Source of the DNA: a virus
IMG/VR virus record: IMGVR_UViG_3300044612_002161
Coordinates: 1-28,318 of that record
Length of the DNA: 28,318 nucleotides
Strand: one strand, 5' to 3'
Shown here piece by piece: positions 1 through 8,311 of the stretch. Under the pieces are notes generated by a model that saw only the letters and a list, made by a program, of their open reading frames with translations, was not told where the DNA came from and did not search any database. The position numbers were made by a program, and so were the translations under genes. Position 1 is the first letter of the stretch. The number at the start of each line of letters is the position of its first letter.

Positions 1-483
1 GTCCAGTGGGGGCGGTGGGATTCCGACGTCGTCGTCGAGAAGATGATCGACGTGATGGAAAAATATCGCCCCCTCATGTGGTGGGCCGAACGCGGCCACA
101 TCTCAAAGTCGATCGGCCCATTCCTGCGCAAGCGACAGCTCGAACGCGGGATCTACTGCTCGATGGACGAGATTGTCCCCGTTCTCGACAAGCAATCGCG
201 CGCGCAGTCTATCCGTGCGCGTATGGCTATGGGTAAGGTCTACTTCCCTAGTTATGCGCCGTGGTTTCAGGAAGCGCGCGACCAGCTCCTGAAATTTCCG
301 CACGGCGTCCACGACGATCTCGTCGACGCCCTCGCGTATCTCGGTCTCGGTATGGCGCTGCAGGTGCGCGCCCGGCCGACGAAGGCGATCGATAAAGGCC
401 CGGCGCCATACACGCTGGGATGGATCAAGAAAGAAACCCGCGCCGCTGAAAAAGAGCGAGCCTCAAAATCTGGAGGATGGTGA
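1..483 (+). CDS. Terminase large subunit, C-terminal part (5' end outside window)
   Basis: The reading frame is open from base 1 and stops with TGA at 481-483, giving about 160 residues. This is the nuclease end of a phage large terminase, the motor that pumps DNA into the prohead and cuts it. The clearest sign is GVHDDLVDALAYL about 45 residues before the stop, which fits the third acidic motif of the RNase H-like nuclease domain (HDDxxDAxxY). The region before it (WWAERGHISKSIGP, then VYFPSYAPWF) is also usual for this domain. The N-terminal ATPase domain lies upstream of the window. The stop codon overlaps the likely portal start (TGATG), so the two are translationally coupled. Position immediately before a portal gene supports the call strongly. 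Confidence 0.85.
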   Translation, partial: VQWGRWDSDVVVEKMIDVMEKYRPLMWWAERGHISKSIGPFLRKRQLERGIYCSMDEIVPVLDKQSRAQSIRARMAMGKVYFPSYAPWFQEARDQLLKFPHGVHDDLVDALAYLGLGMALQVRARPTKAIDKGPAPYTLGWIKKETRAAEKERASKSGGW

Positions 484-2849
484 TGCCCCCGATGCTTCCG
501 CCGATGGGCGGCGACCCTGACTTCATGACTGAAGGCCCGATGGAGGGAATGATCGATCCCAACGAGGGCATGGAGCCCGAGGAGGGGCCGACGCTCCCCG
601 GTCAGAAGGTGATGGACCGCGAGGCGCCAGACCCGTCACAGGCGCGTCGCGCGCTCGTCGACAGCCTCCAGAAAATGGTCAAGAGCGGCAAGACGCATTG
701 GGACAAAATCTTCAAGCAAATGGAGAGAGACCAGAAGTTCTGCGCCGGCCATCAGTGGAACGAGGAGACGAAGGGCCTCGCCTTCAACGACGACATGGAC
801 GACCGCTACACGGCGAACATCACTCTGCGCCACGTCCAGCAGAAAGTCGCCGCGCTCTATTCGAAGAACCCGAAGGCCGTCGCTAGACGGCGTCCGCGCC
901 TCCTCTCGACGGTGTGGGACGGCACGCAGCAGTCTCTCCAGCAGGCGCACGCGACGCTTCAGGCCGCGCAGCAAGCGCAGCAGGCGATGCAGATGATGCA
1001 GATGTCGGCGATGACCGGCGCCCCCATGCCGGGACAGGCGCCGATGGCGCCGCCGAAGCCCGGCGAGCCGATGATGCCCCAGCCGCTCCCGGCGCCGCCC
1101 CCGCCCATGCCAGATCCGATGGAGATGCAGAACGCGCAGGCCGTCATTCAGGATTCGCAGCAGGTCAAGCTGATGTCGCAGCAGCAGGAGAAGATCGCGC
1201 GCACGCTCGAACTTCTCTACGAATACGAGCTGAACGAACAGCAACAGCCGTTCAAGTCGATGATGAAGATGACGATCCGCCGCGCGGCCACGTCCGGCGT
1301 GGGCTGGATCAAGCTCGGCTTCCAGCGGATCATGGGCAAAGATCCTGACTTCGACACGCGCATCGCCGACGTGCAGCAGCGGCTCTCGACGCTGGAGCGC
1401 ATCTCCGCGGACCTTGCTGACGGCGAAATTCGAGAGGACATGGCCGAGGCGGAACAGCTCCGCCTGCTCATGGAAGACATGCAGAAAGACGCCGATCTCG
1501 TCGTCCGCGAGGGCCTGCAGCTCTCCTACCCGCGCTCGACGGCGGTCATCCCAGATCCGCGTTGCGTCCAGCTCCGCGACTTCCTCGGCTGCGATTGGGT
1601 GGCGGAGGAGTATCTCCTCTCCACGAACGAGGTGAAGGAGACCTACGGTGTCGACGTCGGGTCTCAATACACCGCCTATGATCGCGTCGACGTCGGGACG
1701 GATTATGAGCGCGCGCGCGCCGTGTGGCAGCGTGGCGGCGCGACGGACGACGCCAGCATCTCCGAGGGCGATTCCAAGTGCGCGATCGTCTGGGAGATCT
1801 ACAACAAGAAGGACGGCCTCGTTTATGTGATCTGCGACGGCTACCCGGACTTCCTGCGCGACCCGGCCCAGCCGGACGTCTACACCGATCGCTTCTGGCC
1901 GTGGTTTAGCGTGCTGCTGAACGAGACGGATGGCTACGTCTATCCGCTCTCCGACGTCGCGCTGATGCGTCCGATGCAGAAGGAGCTGAACCGCGCACGT
2001 CAGGGCTTGCGCGAGCACCGCTTCGCGAACCGTCCGAAGATGGGTTACGCGGAGGGCCTTCTCAGCGAAGAAGATCTCGACTCGCTCAAAAACCATCCGG
2101 TCAACGCGCTCATCTCGATCTCGGGTCTCCAGCCGGGGCAGGACATCAAGCAAGTTCTGCAGCCCATCCAGGGAGCTCCGCTCGACCCGAACCTCTACGA
2201 AGTGAACCCGATCTTCCAAGACATGATGCGCTCTGTCGGCGATCAGGAGGCGAACCTTGGCGGCACGGCAGAGGCGACGGCGACTGAAACTAACATCGCG
2301 CAGGCGTCGCGGGCCTCCGCTATGGGGTCTGCTATCGACGACATTGACGAGACGCTTACGGCGATGGCGCGGGCTGCTGGTCAAATTCTTCTTCTCAATG
2401 TTTCCGAAGAAACGGTGAAGGAGATCATCGGCCCCGGCGCCGTGTGGCCGACGCTGACGAAGGGTGAAGTCGCGAAGGAGATTATCCTCGACATTGAGGC
2501 CGGATCGTCCGGGCGTCCAAACCAGCAGCAGGAGCTGCAGAACTTCGAACGTCTGGCGCCGATCCTCATGCAGATCCCCGGCATCAATCCGGTGATGATG
2601 GCGAAGGAAGCGATCAAGCGTCTCGACGACCGCATCAACGTCGACGAGATGATCGCCGACGGCGCGCCGTCGATCACGTCGATGAACGCCATGAAGCCGG
2701 CGATGCCGGGATCGGCGCCCGGCCCCGGAGCGCAAGACCCGAACGCGCAGGGTCCGGCTGGCGCGAGCAACGCTCCCGCGCCGCCCTCTCCACATCCAAG
2801 TGCGCCGGCGCCGAAGCCGCCGAACCCAATGAATGTCCCAGGTGTCTAG
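483..2849 (+). CDS. Portal protein (podovirus/P22-like)
   Basis: About 788 residues, close to the 725 of P22 gp1. It should form the dodecameric portal ring at the capsid vertex, through which DNA is packaged and ejected. The conserved core starts near residue 70 (DKIFKQMERDQKFCAGHQW), followed by a block ending in AALYSKNPKAVARRRP. The middle has the portal-style RSVGDQEANLGGTAEATATETNIAQ segment. I place the start at ATG 483 because GGAGG at 472-476 is six bases from it; ATG 477 would be in frame but has no room for that site. Two odd regions are low in complexity: residues ~160-238, rich in Gln, Met and Pro, and a Pro/Ala tail over the last ~60 residues. The call rests on position between terminase and capsid genes plus the core sequence. 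Confidence 0.85.
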   Translation: MPPMLPPMGGDPDFMTEGPMEGMIDPNEGMEPEEGPTLPGQKVMDREAPDPSQARRALVDSLQKMVKSGKTHWDKIFKQMERDQKFCAGHQWNEETKGLAFNDDMDDRYTANITLRHVQQKVAALYSKNPKAVARRRPRLLSTVWDGTQQSLQQAHATLQAAQQAQQAMQMMQMSAMTGAPMPGQAPMAPPKPGEPMMPQPLPAPPPPMPDPMEMQNAQAVIQDSQQVKLMSQQQEKIARTLELLYEYELNEQQQPFKSMMKMTIRRAATSGVGWIKLGFQRIMGKDPDFDTRIADVQQRLSTLERISADLADGEIREDMAEAEQLRLLMEDMQKDADLVVREGLQLSYPRSTAVIPDPRCVQLRDFLGCDWVAEEYLLSTNEVKETYGVDVGSQYTAYDRVDVGTDYERARAVWQRGGATDDASISEGDSKCAIVWEIYNKKDGLVYVICDGYPDFLRDPAQPDVYTDRFWPWFSVLLNETDGYVYPLSDVALMRPMQKELNRARQGLREHRFANRPKMGYAEGLLSEEDLDSLKNHPVNALISISGLQPGQDIKQVLQPIQGAPLDPNLYEVNPIFQDMMRSVGDQEANLGGTAEATATETNIAQASRASAMGSAIDDIDETLTAMARAAGQILLLNVSEETVKEIIGPGAVWPTLTKGEVAKEIILDIEAGSSGRPNQQQELQNFERLAPILMQIPGINPVMMAKEAIKRLDDRINVDEMIADGAPSITSMNAMKPAMPGSAPGPGAQDPNAQGPAGASNAPAPPSPHPSAPAPKPPNPMNVPGV

Positions 2850-2905
2850 AACTATGCAGAAAATCTGCTCTAACACCCGAACAACCACTGTGAGAGGAGC
2901 CTAGA

Positions 2906-3985
2906 GTGCAAGGCGACGACGCAACAATTTCTGACGTGAGCTCAACGCCGGCGGACAGCTCTCCGCCGCCCGCAGACACGTCTTCATCGTCTCCCGCTGC
3001 GGAGACGTCATCTAATTCTCAGCCTGCGCCTGCAGGCGAGAGTGGGGCCGAGTCCAAAGAGTCCCTTCTCGACGCTGTGCTCAAGGTCGCTCCCGCGACG
3101 CCCGAGCCTGACGTTCTTGATGGACCCAATGGGAAAGAGGCTTCCCCAGCCTCAGATAAGCCGAACAGTGAGGTAAAGGCCGAAGACGAAGCATCCGACG
3201 CTGATGATCAAGCTCCTGTTGATGAGACTGTGCCAGACGACGCACCGGCTCAGACACGGAAGCGGATCAAAAGACTGCTCCGTGAGCGCACGGAACTCCG
3301 CGACCAAGTCGCGAACCTTGCGCCGACAGCGGAAATTGGACAGCAACTGCAGACTTACGCGCAAGCGAATAATCTGTCGTCGCAGGACGTGGTATTTGCC
3401 CTCGATCTCGCATCCATGGTGGCGAGGGGCGATCTATCAGGTTTCTACGACGCGATCTCGCCGATCGTAAGACATGCGCAAGAGATCAAAGGCATCGTCC
3501 TGCCGCCTGACATCCAGAACATGGTTGATCAGCAGCAGATGACGCCGGAGGCAGCGCGACAGTTTGCACAGTCCCGGTTTGAGCGTGTGAACTACGAAGC
3601 CCAAGTCAAGTCCATGAGCGAACGCCAGCAGGTGGAAGCTGTGGGCCGCGTCCGGGGTGACGTTCACCGATCAGTGGCGGCATTTGAGCAGCGTCTTATG
3701 GCGAGCGACCCCGACTACAAGGCGAAAGCCGACATGGTCAGACGGACTGCGCAGGCGATGCTTGCGGAACGCGGAAACCAGATCACCTCTGCCGACGAAG
3801 CCCTGCAAATCACACAGCGCGCTTACAAGGAAGTGAATGATCAATTCCGTCGTCTCCAGCCAAGCGCGCGAGCGACGGCTCCGACACCGGGCATGTCAAG
3901 TCATCAAACGACCTCGACGCGCGCCGCACCGAAAAACATGATGGAGGCGGCGATCCAAGGGCTCGCACGCTCTCGCGCGGGGTAG
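2906..3985 (+). CDS. Probable scaffolding protein
   Basis: GTG start with GAGGAG about seven bases upstream; 359 residues. The first ~110 residues are Ser/Pro/Glu/Asp-rich and look disordered. From about residue 115 the sequence turns helical and charged (KRIKRLLRERTELRDQVANL, which looks like a coiled coil), with further long helices to about residue 320 and a basic C-terminus (GLARSRAG). This acidic-disordered, helical, basic-tail layout is typical of phage scaffolding proteins, which guide capsid assembly and bind the coat protein through a basic C-terminal end. The gene lies between portal and major capsid genes, where scaffold genes are usual. I see no catalytic motif. A capsid-assembly protease or minor capsid protein is less likely. 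Confidence 0.65.
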   Translation: MQGDDATISDVSSTPADSSPPPADTSSSSPAAETSSNSQPAPAGESGAESKESLLDAVLKVAPATPEPDVLDGPNGKEASPASDKPNSEVKAEDEASDADDQAPVDETVPDDAPAQTRKRIKRLLRERTELRDQVANLAPTAEIGQQLQTYAQANNLSSQDVVFALDLASMVARGDLSGFYDAISPIVRHAQEIKGIVLPPDIQNMVDQQQMTPEAARQFAQSRFERVNYEAQVKSMSERQQVEAVGRVRGDVHRSVAAFEQRLMASDPDYKAKADMVRRTAQAMLAERGNQITSADEALQITQRAYKEVNDQFRRLQPSARATAPTPGMSSHQTTSTRAAPKNMMEAAIQGLARSRAG

Positions 3986-4003
3986 TCATGAAAGCTCAAC
4001 AAA

Positions 4004-5083
4004 ATGGCTTTTACAACTACGGCAATTGCCAACATCGCCAATGCGGCGTTGGACTTCTACTTCAACCAAGGAGACGCCTTTAAGCAGTCTCTCCAGAAGC
4101 GTCCTCTCTGGGACAAGCTGGAGCGCGGTAAGAAGACGTTCCCTGGTGGCAAGGGTGACATCTCGATCGCGGTCGAAGGCGACTTCGGCGACGGCTCGGG
4201 CAACGATGTCGTCAAGGGCTTTACGCACAGCGATTCCGTCGGGTTCTTCACCCCGTCGAACATCAAGCGTGTGAACTATCCTTGGCGCGAACATCACATT
4301 GGTCTGACGCTCACGCATACCGAGCTGAAGATCGATGGCATCTCTGTCGTCGACACGAACGGCGAGCGCACCAGCAATCACTCGCAGCGCGAGATGACCA
4401 TGCTGGTCAATCTGTTCGAGGACAAGCTGTTCGCCCTTGGTGAGCAGTATGCGCGAAGCATGAACAACCTCGCCTACGGTGACGGCACCGCCGACCCGAA
4501 GGCTCTGTCTGGTCTGGCTTCGATCATTCTGGAGAACCCGGCTGTCGGAACGACCGGCGGTCTCGACCGTGCAACCCATAAATGGTGGAGAAATAGGGCT
4601 CGTTGCGCGGCAAACACCGATCCGTCGCTCGGCGGCGGCGCGGTGACGTCGAACGTCGCTGATGGTGGCGCTCTGCTGCAGACCCTGCAGTATGAGTATC
4701 GCCAGCTCGTGCGTTACGGCGGCCAGCCGAACTTCGCGGTCTGCGGTTCGTCCTTCCTCGATGCGATGGAGAAAGAGCTGCGCGCGAACGGCATCTACAC
4801 GGTCGCCGGGTTCGATGGTTCGACGGATGTCTCCATCGGCGCTCTGAAGTTCATGAACGTGACCTTCCAGTATGATCCGACTCTCGATGACCTTGGTCAT
4901 CAGAAGCGTTGCTACTGGCTCGACACGAACGCGATCTTCCTTGAGGCCATGGACAACGAGTGGCGCAAGGATCACACGCCGGCGCGTCCCGCCGACAAGT
5001 TCATCCTGTATCGCTCGATCACGTCGACCGGCCAGATGGTCGCCAAGCAGCTCAACAGCTCGCTCGTTATCGACATCGCGTAA
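4004..5083 (+). CDS. Major capsid protein (HK97-fold type)
   Basis: 359 residues beginning MAFTTTAIANIANAALDFYF. The protein has the features of a podovirus coat protein: an N-terminal helix, a 'KSFPGGKGDISIAVEGDFG'-like basic loop (here GKKTFPGGKGDISIAV, residues ~43-58), and a C-terminal DKFILYRSITSTGQM strand. Its size fits an unprocessed HK97-fold subunit. There is no strong ribosome-binding site directly before the ATG; the 18 bases after the scaffold stop contain only a weak AAAG. Codon use is very regular, as expected for the most abundant virion protein. Two hairpins follow the stop codon. P22 gp5-like or another family of coat protein cannot be separated by eye, but position after scaffold and sequence character make the role clear. 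Confidence 0.85.
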   Translation: MAFTTTAIANIANAALDFYFNQGDAFKQSLQKRPLWDKLERGKKTFPGGKGDISIAVEGDFGDGSGNDVVKGFTHSDSVGFFTPSNIKRVNYPWREHHIGLTLTHTELKIDGISVVDTNGERTSNHSQREMTMLVNLFEDKLFALGEQYARSMNNLAYGDGTADPKALSGLASIILENPAVGTTGGLDRATHKWWRNRARCAANTDPSLGGGAVTSNVADGGALLQTLQYEYRQLVRYGGQPNFAVCGSSFLDAMEKELRANGIYTVAGFDGSTDVSIGALKFMNVTFQYDPTLDDLGHQKRCYWLDTNAIFLEAMDNEWRKDHTPARPADKFILYRSITSTGQMVAKQLNSSLVIDIA

Positions 5084-5091
5084 GCAATTCC

Positions 5092-5151
5092 CCGCGCCGA
5101 ATGTCGCACTCCATTCGGCGCGGAGATAGAGGGTGGCGGTCTCCGCCGCCC
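5092..5151 (+). terminator. Two tandem hairpins after the major capsid gene
   Basis: The first hairpin has perfect 12-base arms, CCGCGCCGAATG (5092-5103) and CATTCGGCGCGG (5112-5123), with an 8-base loop. The second has 9-base arms (5131-5139 and 5143-5151) with one G-U pair and a 3-base loop. No T-run follows either one. They could therefore be a partial terminator, a pause site, or a 3' structure that protects the capsid mRNA from decay and sets capsid genes above the downstream genes. The structure is seen directly; the role is inferred. Confidence 0.6.
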
Positions 5152-5185
5152 TCGTTCATCGAGTGCGAGAGTGATGGAGAGATCA

Positions 5186-5560
5186 ATGCACTTTTGTAAG
5201 GCTACAATTCGCGTCTCCGGCGACGTCCGAACGGTCATCGTGCGAGACACCCACAATCCGGTCTCGTGGCCGGAACTCGAAATTCTGCGCGCGCTTCATG
5301 GCGACGAGTCAATCTCGGACGTGAAGCCGTTCATCCGCGTCGAGCAGTCGTCGAAAGACGAGAAAGAACGTCTCCGCCAGATCTACGGCAACGCTGTCGC
5401 CGAGGGCGTGTTCCCCGGCCGCAATCCGCAGATGGAAATGGATGCGCCCGGCGCCAAGCTTCCGACCGAGAAGATCTCGTGGCGGAACCCGATCGACAAA
5501 GATCCGGTGAAGGCTGACGAGCCCGCCGAGATCAAGAAACCGCAGACGGCTGCGGCTTAA
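5186..5560 (+). CDS. Small protein of the head module, unknown function
   Basis: About 124 residues from ATG 5186, which has GGAGAG at 5176-5181. In-frame GTG 5171 and ATG 5174 would add five residues but have a poorer site. The first ~60 residues look like a compact beta/alpha fold (CKATIRVSGDVRTVIVRD, then PVSWPELEILRALHGDE), and the tail is Pro/Lys/Ala-rich and probably disordered. The sequence is not one I can assign to a named family. Its place between the coat protein and the head-tail adaptor suggests a minor head or head-completion protein. It is separated from the capsid gene by two hairpins and so may be expressed at a lower level. Confidence 0.7.
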   Translation: MHFCKATIRVSGDVRTVIVRDTHNPVSWPELEILRALHGDESISDVKPFIRVEQSSKDEKERLRQIYGNAVAEGVFPGRNPQMEMDAPGAKLPTEKISWRNPIDKDPVKADEPAEIKKPQTAAA

Positions 5561-5577
5561 TTAGGAGCCCCTGAGAC

Positions 5578-6270
5578 ATGGCGACGCAAACTCTCGCAGC
5601 ACTTGTGACGGCTGTTCGGTCGGAATCCGGACACGCGCTGACTGTGTCTCAGGGCCTCAACGCGGTGGAGACGCTGAAGCATCTCATTCGCCGCACCGAA
5701 TATGAGCTCTGGGTTTCATTCCAGTGGCCGCACCTGAAGATCCGCTCTCAGGTGATCACGGCGCCCGGACAGTATCTCTACGAATATCCGCTAGAGCTCG
5801 GCTTCGACCAGATCCGCGAGGTCTGGTCTGTCGACGATAACAGCTCGAATTGGCATCCGCTCGAATACGGAATCCCCGAGCCCTGCATCAAGCCGGATGG
5901 CAAGAACAGCCGCACCGGCGTCCCCCAGCTCTGGGAAGACGGGCAGGAGGACAACAAGTTCCGCGTGTGGCCGACGCCAGATCGCAAAGGCAACATCCGC
6001 GTCGTCGGGATGCGCGGCCTGAACAACATGATCGCAGACACCGACTTCTGCACGCTCGATCCGATCCTGATCACGCTGTTCGTCTCCGCCGAGCTGCTGA
6101 CGCGCGCAAAGGCGGAAGACGCTGCTGGAAAGCTCCAGAAGGCGCAGCGACACCTGCAGAAGCTCCTCGGGATGCGCGTCTCCGCGAAGCACAAGGTCTC
6201 GACCTTTGGTTCCTCGCGCGGCGCGCACGACCGCGCAGGCCCGCGCCCCGGTATCGACTACATCCCGTAA
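5578..6270 (+). CDS. Head-tail adaptor protein (gp4/gp8-like role)
   Basis: 230 residues, ATG with TTAGGAG about nine bases upstream. The protein has long helices at residues ~1-50 (LVTAVRSESGHAL, LIRRTEYELWVSFQWPHLKIRSQ), then a beta-rich middle (PGQYLYEYPLELGFDQIREVW, followed later by FRVWPTPDRKGNIRVVGMR), and a helical C-terminal part (LLTRAKAEDAAGKLQKAQRHLQKL). This layout matches podovirus adaptor proteins that bind the portal and carry the tail nozzle, such as P22 gp4 and the T7 gp11 class. The C-terminal ~25 residues are basic and Gly-rich and probably flexible. It ends nine bases before the next gene, whose protein would sit directly below it in the virion. The family call is from pattern, not alignment. 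Confidence 0.65.
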   Translation: MATQTLAALVTAVRSESGHALTVSQGLNAVETLKHLIRRTEYELWVSFQWPHLKIRSQVITAPGQYLYEYPLELGFDQIREVWSVDDNSSNWHPLEYGIPEPCIKPDGKNSRTGVPQLWEDGQEDNKFRVWPTPDRKGNIRVVGMRGLNNMIADTDFCTLDPILITLFVSAELLTRAKAEDAAGKLQKAQRHLQKLLGMRVSAKHKVSTFGSSRGAHDRAGPRPGIDYIP

Positions 6271-6279
6271 GGATCGACC

Positions 6280-7740
6280 GTGCCCTACTTCCTCGTCGAA
6301 AATTTTAAGGCCGGCCTCGACGTTCGAAAGAGCGTGCTGACAGCTCCCGCCGGGACGCTGACGAAGCTGGTCAACGCCGCCATCACCCCCGGCGGCGAAA
6401 TCCAGAAGCGTCGCGCCTTCGTGAAGGTCGCGAATGTCGCCGGCACCTTTGGGCTCGCATCGATCGGCAGCACGCTGGTGATGTTCTCGCGCAACGTAGA
6501 CGTGGCGCCGCCGACGATCGCCGGCCTGACGGACGTGACGCTGCGCGTCGACAAAATCCCGAACGCCTCGCCGACGCTGGTGCAGACCGACTTCGATGTG
6601 TTCGATGGCAAGCTGTATTTCGCCGGCTACGACGCCGCCGGGGCGACGGTGAAGGCCAAGAACCCGCACTACTACGACGACGCGGCCACCGGCGCGGCGC
6701 CGGTCTATGTCGAGACCGAGGGCTCCGGCATGGGCCTCTATGTCCGCTCATACAAGTCGAAGATGTATGCCGTCGGCGACAAGTATCTGCGCTTTTCGGT
6801 GATCGAAAATCCGAAGCTCTGGGAACCGGCGACTGACCCGAACGACACGACGCGCACGGGCTGCGGCTTCATCAACATCTCGCTGCAGGAAGGTCAGTCC
6901 GCGAAGCTCCAGGGCGTCGAGATTTACTACGACCGCCTCGCCATCATGTCCGAATACACGACCCAGATGTGGGCCGTTGTCTCCGACCCCAAGCAGAACG
7001 CGCTGGGTCAGGTCTTGCGGGCGACGGGAACCCGCGCCCCTTGGTCGATCCAGCAGTATGGCTCGGGAGACATCCTCTTTCTTTCGTCGTCGGGGATCAG
7101 GTCTCTGAAGGCCCGAGACATCTCCAATTCCGCCGCTGTCTCCGACATTGGCTCGCCCGTCGACGACTACGTCCGCTATCTGCCCAAGCGCTACGGCTCG
7201 AATAACTTCCTCTACAACGCGCGCTCGATCTTGGAGCCCGTCATCGGTCGCTTCTGGATGGCGTTCCCGCGCGAGATCCTCGTCCTGTCTTATTTCCCCG
7301 GACCCGGCATCACGGCGTGGAGCGTCTACACGACGCCCTTCAACATCGACAACATCGTCTCCTGCGGCGACCGCGTCTTCATCCGCTCCGGCGACGACCT
7401 CTACCTGTTCGGCGGCGTCTCGCAGGAGGTGTGGGACGACTGTCCGGTGGAGGTGCGCCTGCCGTATCTCGACGGCGGCAAGCCCGGCCACGCGAAGATG
7501 TTCCAAGCCCTCGACGTCACGGCCACCGGAGAATGGGACGTCAAGATTGGCTACAACTTCGACCAGCAGGAGGCCGAGGAGATGGTGGGGACGGTCACGG
7601 CCCCGACTTGGAACAAGGGCCGCTACGAGCTGCAGGGCTACGCGTCTCACATGAGCCTGCGCTTTTATTGCAACGTGACCGGGCCGGCGACGCTCTCAAA
7701 CGCCGCAATTCATTACATGATGGCGACCGATGCGGATTGA
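6280..7740 (+). CDS. P22 gp10-like packaged-DNA stabilisation / tail nozzle protein
   Basis: 486 residues from GTG 6280; AAGGA sits six bases upstream, overlapping the stop of the adaptor gene. The N-terminus FLVENFKAGLDVRKS... followed by LVNAAITPGGEIQKRRAFV is the standard opening of the gp10-type proteins that close the portal channel after packaging. Length is near P22 gp10 (472). The remainder is beta-rich with repeated strand blocks (FDVFDGKLYFAGYD, ADSLYVRSYKSKMYAVGDKYL-like segment, VEIYYDRLAIMSEYTTQMWAV), which fits a beta-propeller. It would form the hexameric nozzle between adaptor and needle or tail. No cysteine-rich or enzymatic site is seen. Confidence 0.75.
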   Translation: MPYFLVENFKAGLDVRKSVLTAPAGTLTKLVNAAITPGGEIQKRRAFVKVANVAGTFGLASIGSTLVMFSRNVDVAPPTIAGLTDVTLRVDKIPNASPTLVQTDFDVFDGKLYFAGYDAAGATVKAKNPHYYDDAATGAAPVYVETEGSGMGLYVRSYKSKMYAVGDKYLRFSVIENPKLWEPATDPNDTTRTGCGFINISLQEGQSAKLQGVEIYYDRLAIMSEYTTQMWAVVSDPKQNALGQVLRATGTRAPWSIQQYGSGDILFLSSSGIRSLKARDISNSAAVSDIGSPVDDYVRYLPKRYGSNNFLYNARSILEPVIGRFWMAFPREILVLSYFPGPGITAWSVYTTPFNIDNIVSCGDRVFIRSGDDLYLFGGVSQEVWDDCPVEVRLPYLDGGKPGHAKMFQALDVTATGEWDVKIGYNFDQQEAEEMVGTVTAPTWNKGRYELQGYASHMSLRFYCNVTGPATLSNAAIHYMMATDAD

Positions 7741-7791
7741 ACTAGAGGGCGAGGTCTGTATGGTTTTTCGAATTTCGAAGCGGGGTGGATT

Positions 7792-8310
7792 TTGACCCAT
7801 ACCGACATCCATAAACCCGAGCGCGTTAGAAGCCCCCGGCTCGTTCCAGATGGCCTTGAGTTTCGTATGGCCGACGAAAACGACGTGCCGCAGCTCGTCA
7901 CGCTCGGCCGCGAACAGTTCGAGACGTCGCGCTACAAGGATTTCGGTGTCGAGTTTTCCGAAGCGCAGACAGAAAAATTCCTGACGTTCGCTCTCACAAA
8001 TGTGCTCATTCCACATCTCGTTGCGACGATCGACGGGAAGATCGTCGGGGGCATCTCGTTCTCCTACGATCACTCCTTCAGCAAGCGGCCGATCGCCGTC
8101 ATGCAAAACCTTTTCGTCACCAAAAAATATCGCCGCACACTGATCGGCCGGATGTTGGTGATGATGGCTGCAGACATCGCGAAAGACGAGCAGGCTTGCG
8201 CTTTCTTCGCTCCCGTCAACAACGGCGGCGAGCATGTTCACAGCCTCGGGAACCTACTCGCAAAGGGCGGTTTCCACATGACGGGCTACATCATGTCGAA
8301 AGGCTTTTGA
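7792..8310 (+). CDS. GNAT-family N-acetyltransferase
   Basis: 172 residues from TTG 7792, preceded by GGGGTGGA. The GNAT core runs from LEFRMADENDVPQLVTLGREQFE (first strand and helix, residues ~24-47), through HLVATIDGKIVGGISFSY (strands 2-4), to VMQNLFVTKKYRRTLIGRMLVMM (motif A, where the K/R-x-x-R-R-x-x-I-G segment binds the acetyl-CoA pyrophosphate), and ends in a strand-loop with NNGGEHVHSL. ATG 7867 is in frame but would cut off the first strand, so the TTG is preferred. The substrate is unknown: it may be a virion protein, a host protein or a small molecule. It sits alone among structural genes, two bases before the next gene, so it is made late in infection. Confidence 0.75.
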   Translation: MTHTDIHKPERVRSPRLVPDGLEFRMADENDVPQLVTLGREQFETSRYKDFGVEFSEAQTEKFLTFALTNVLIPHLVATIDGKIVGGISFSYDHSFSKRPIAVMQNLFVTKKYRRTLIGRMLVMMAADIAKDEQACAFFAPVNNGGEHVHSLGNLLAKGGFHMTGYIMSKGF

Positions 8311-8311
8311 T

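Noticed and set aside
2856-2868. Small hairpin GCAGA/TCTGC after the portal gene
   Set aside because: Only five base pairs with no T-run; likely chance.
636-2888. 750-residue open frame antisense to the portal
   Set aside because: Arg/Leu/His-rich shadow of a GC-rich gene; no ribosome-binding site and no domain, while the plus strand has a coherent portal.
3986-4975. 329-residue open frame antisense to the capsid gene
   Set aside because: Composition typical of an antisense shadow; the plus-strand frame is clearly the coat protein.
7760-7795. Short frame MVFRISKRGGF before the GNAT gene
   Set aside because: Eleven residues only and no ribosome-binding site; treated as leader sequence.
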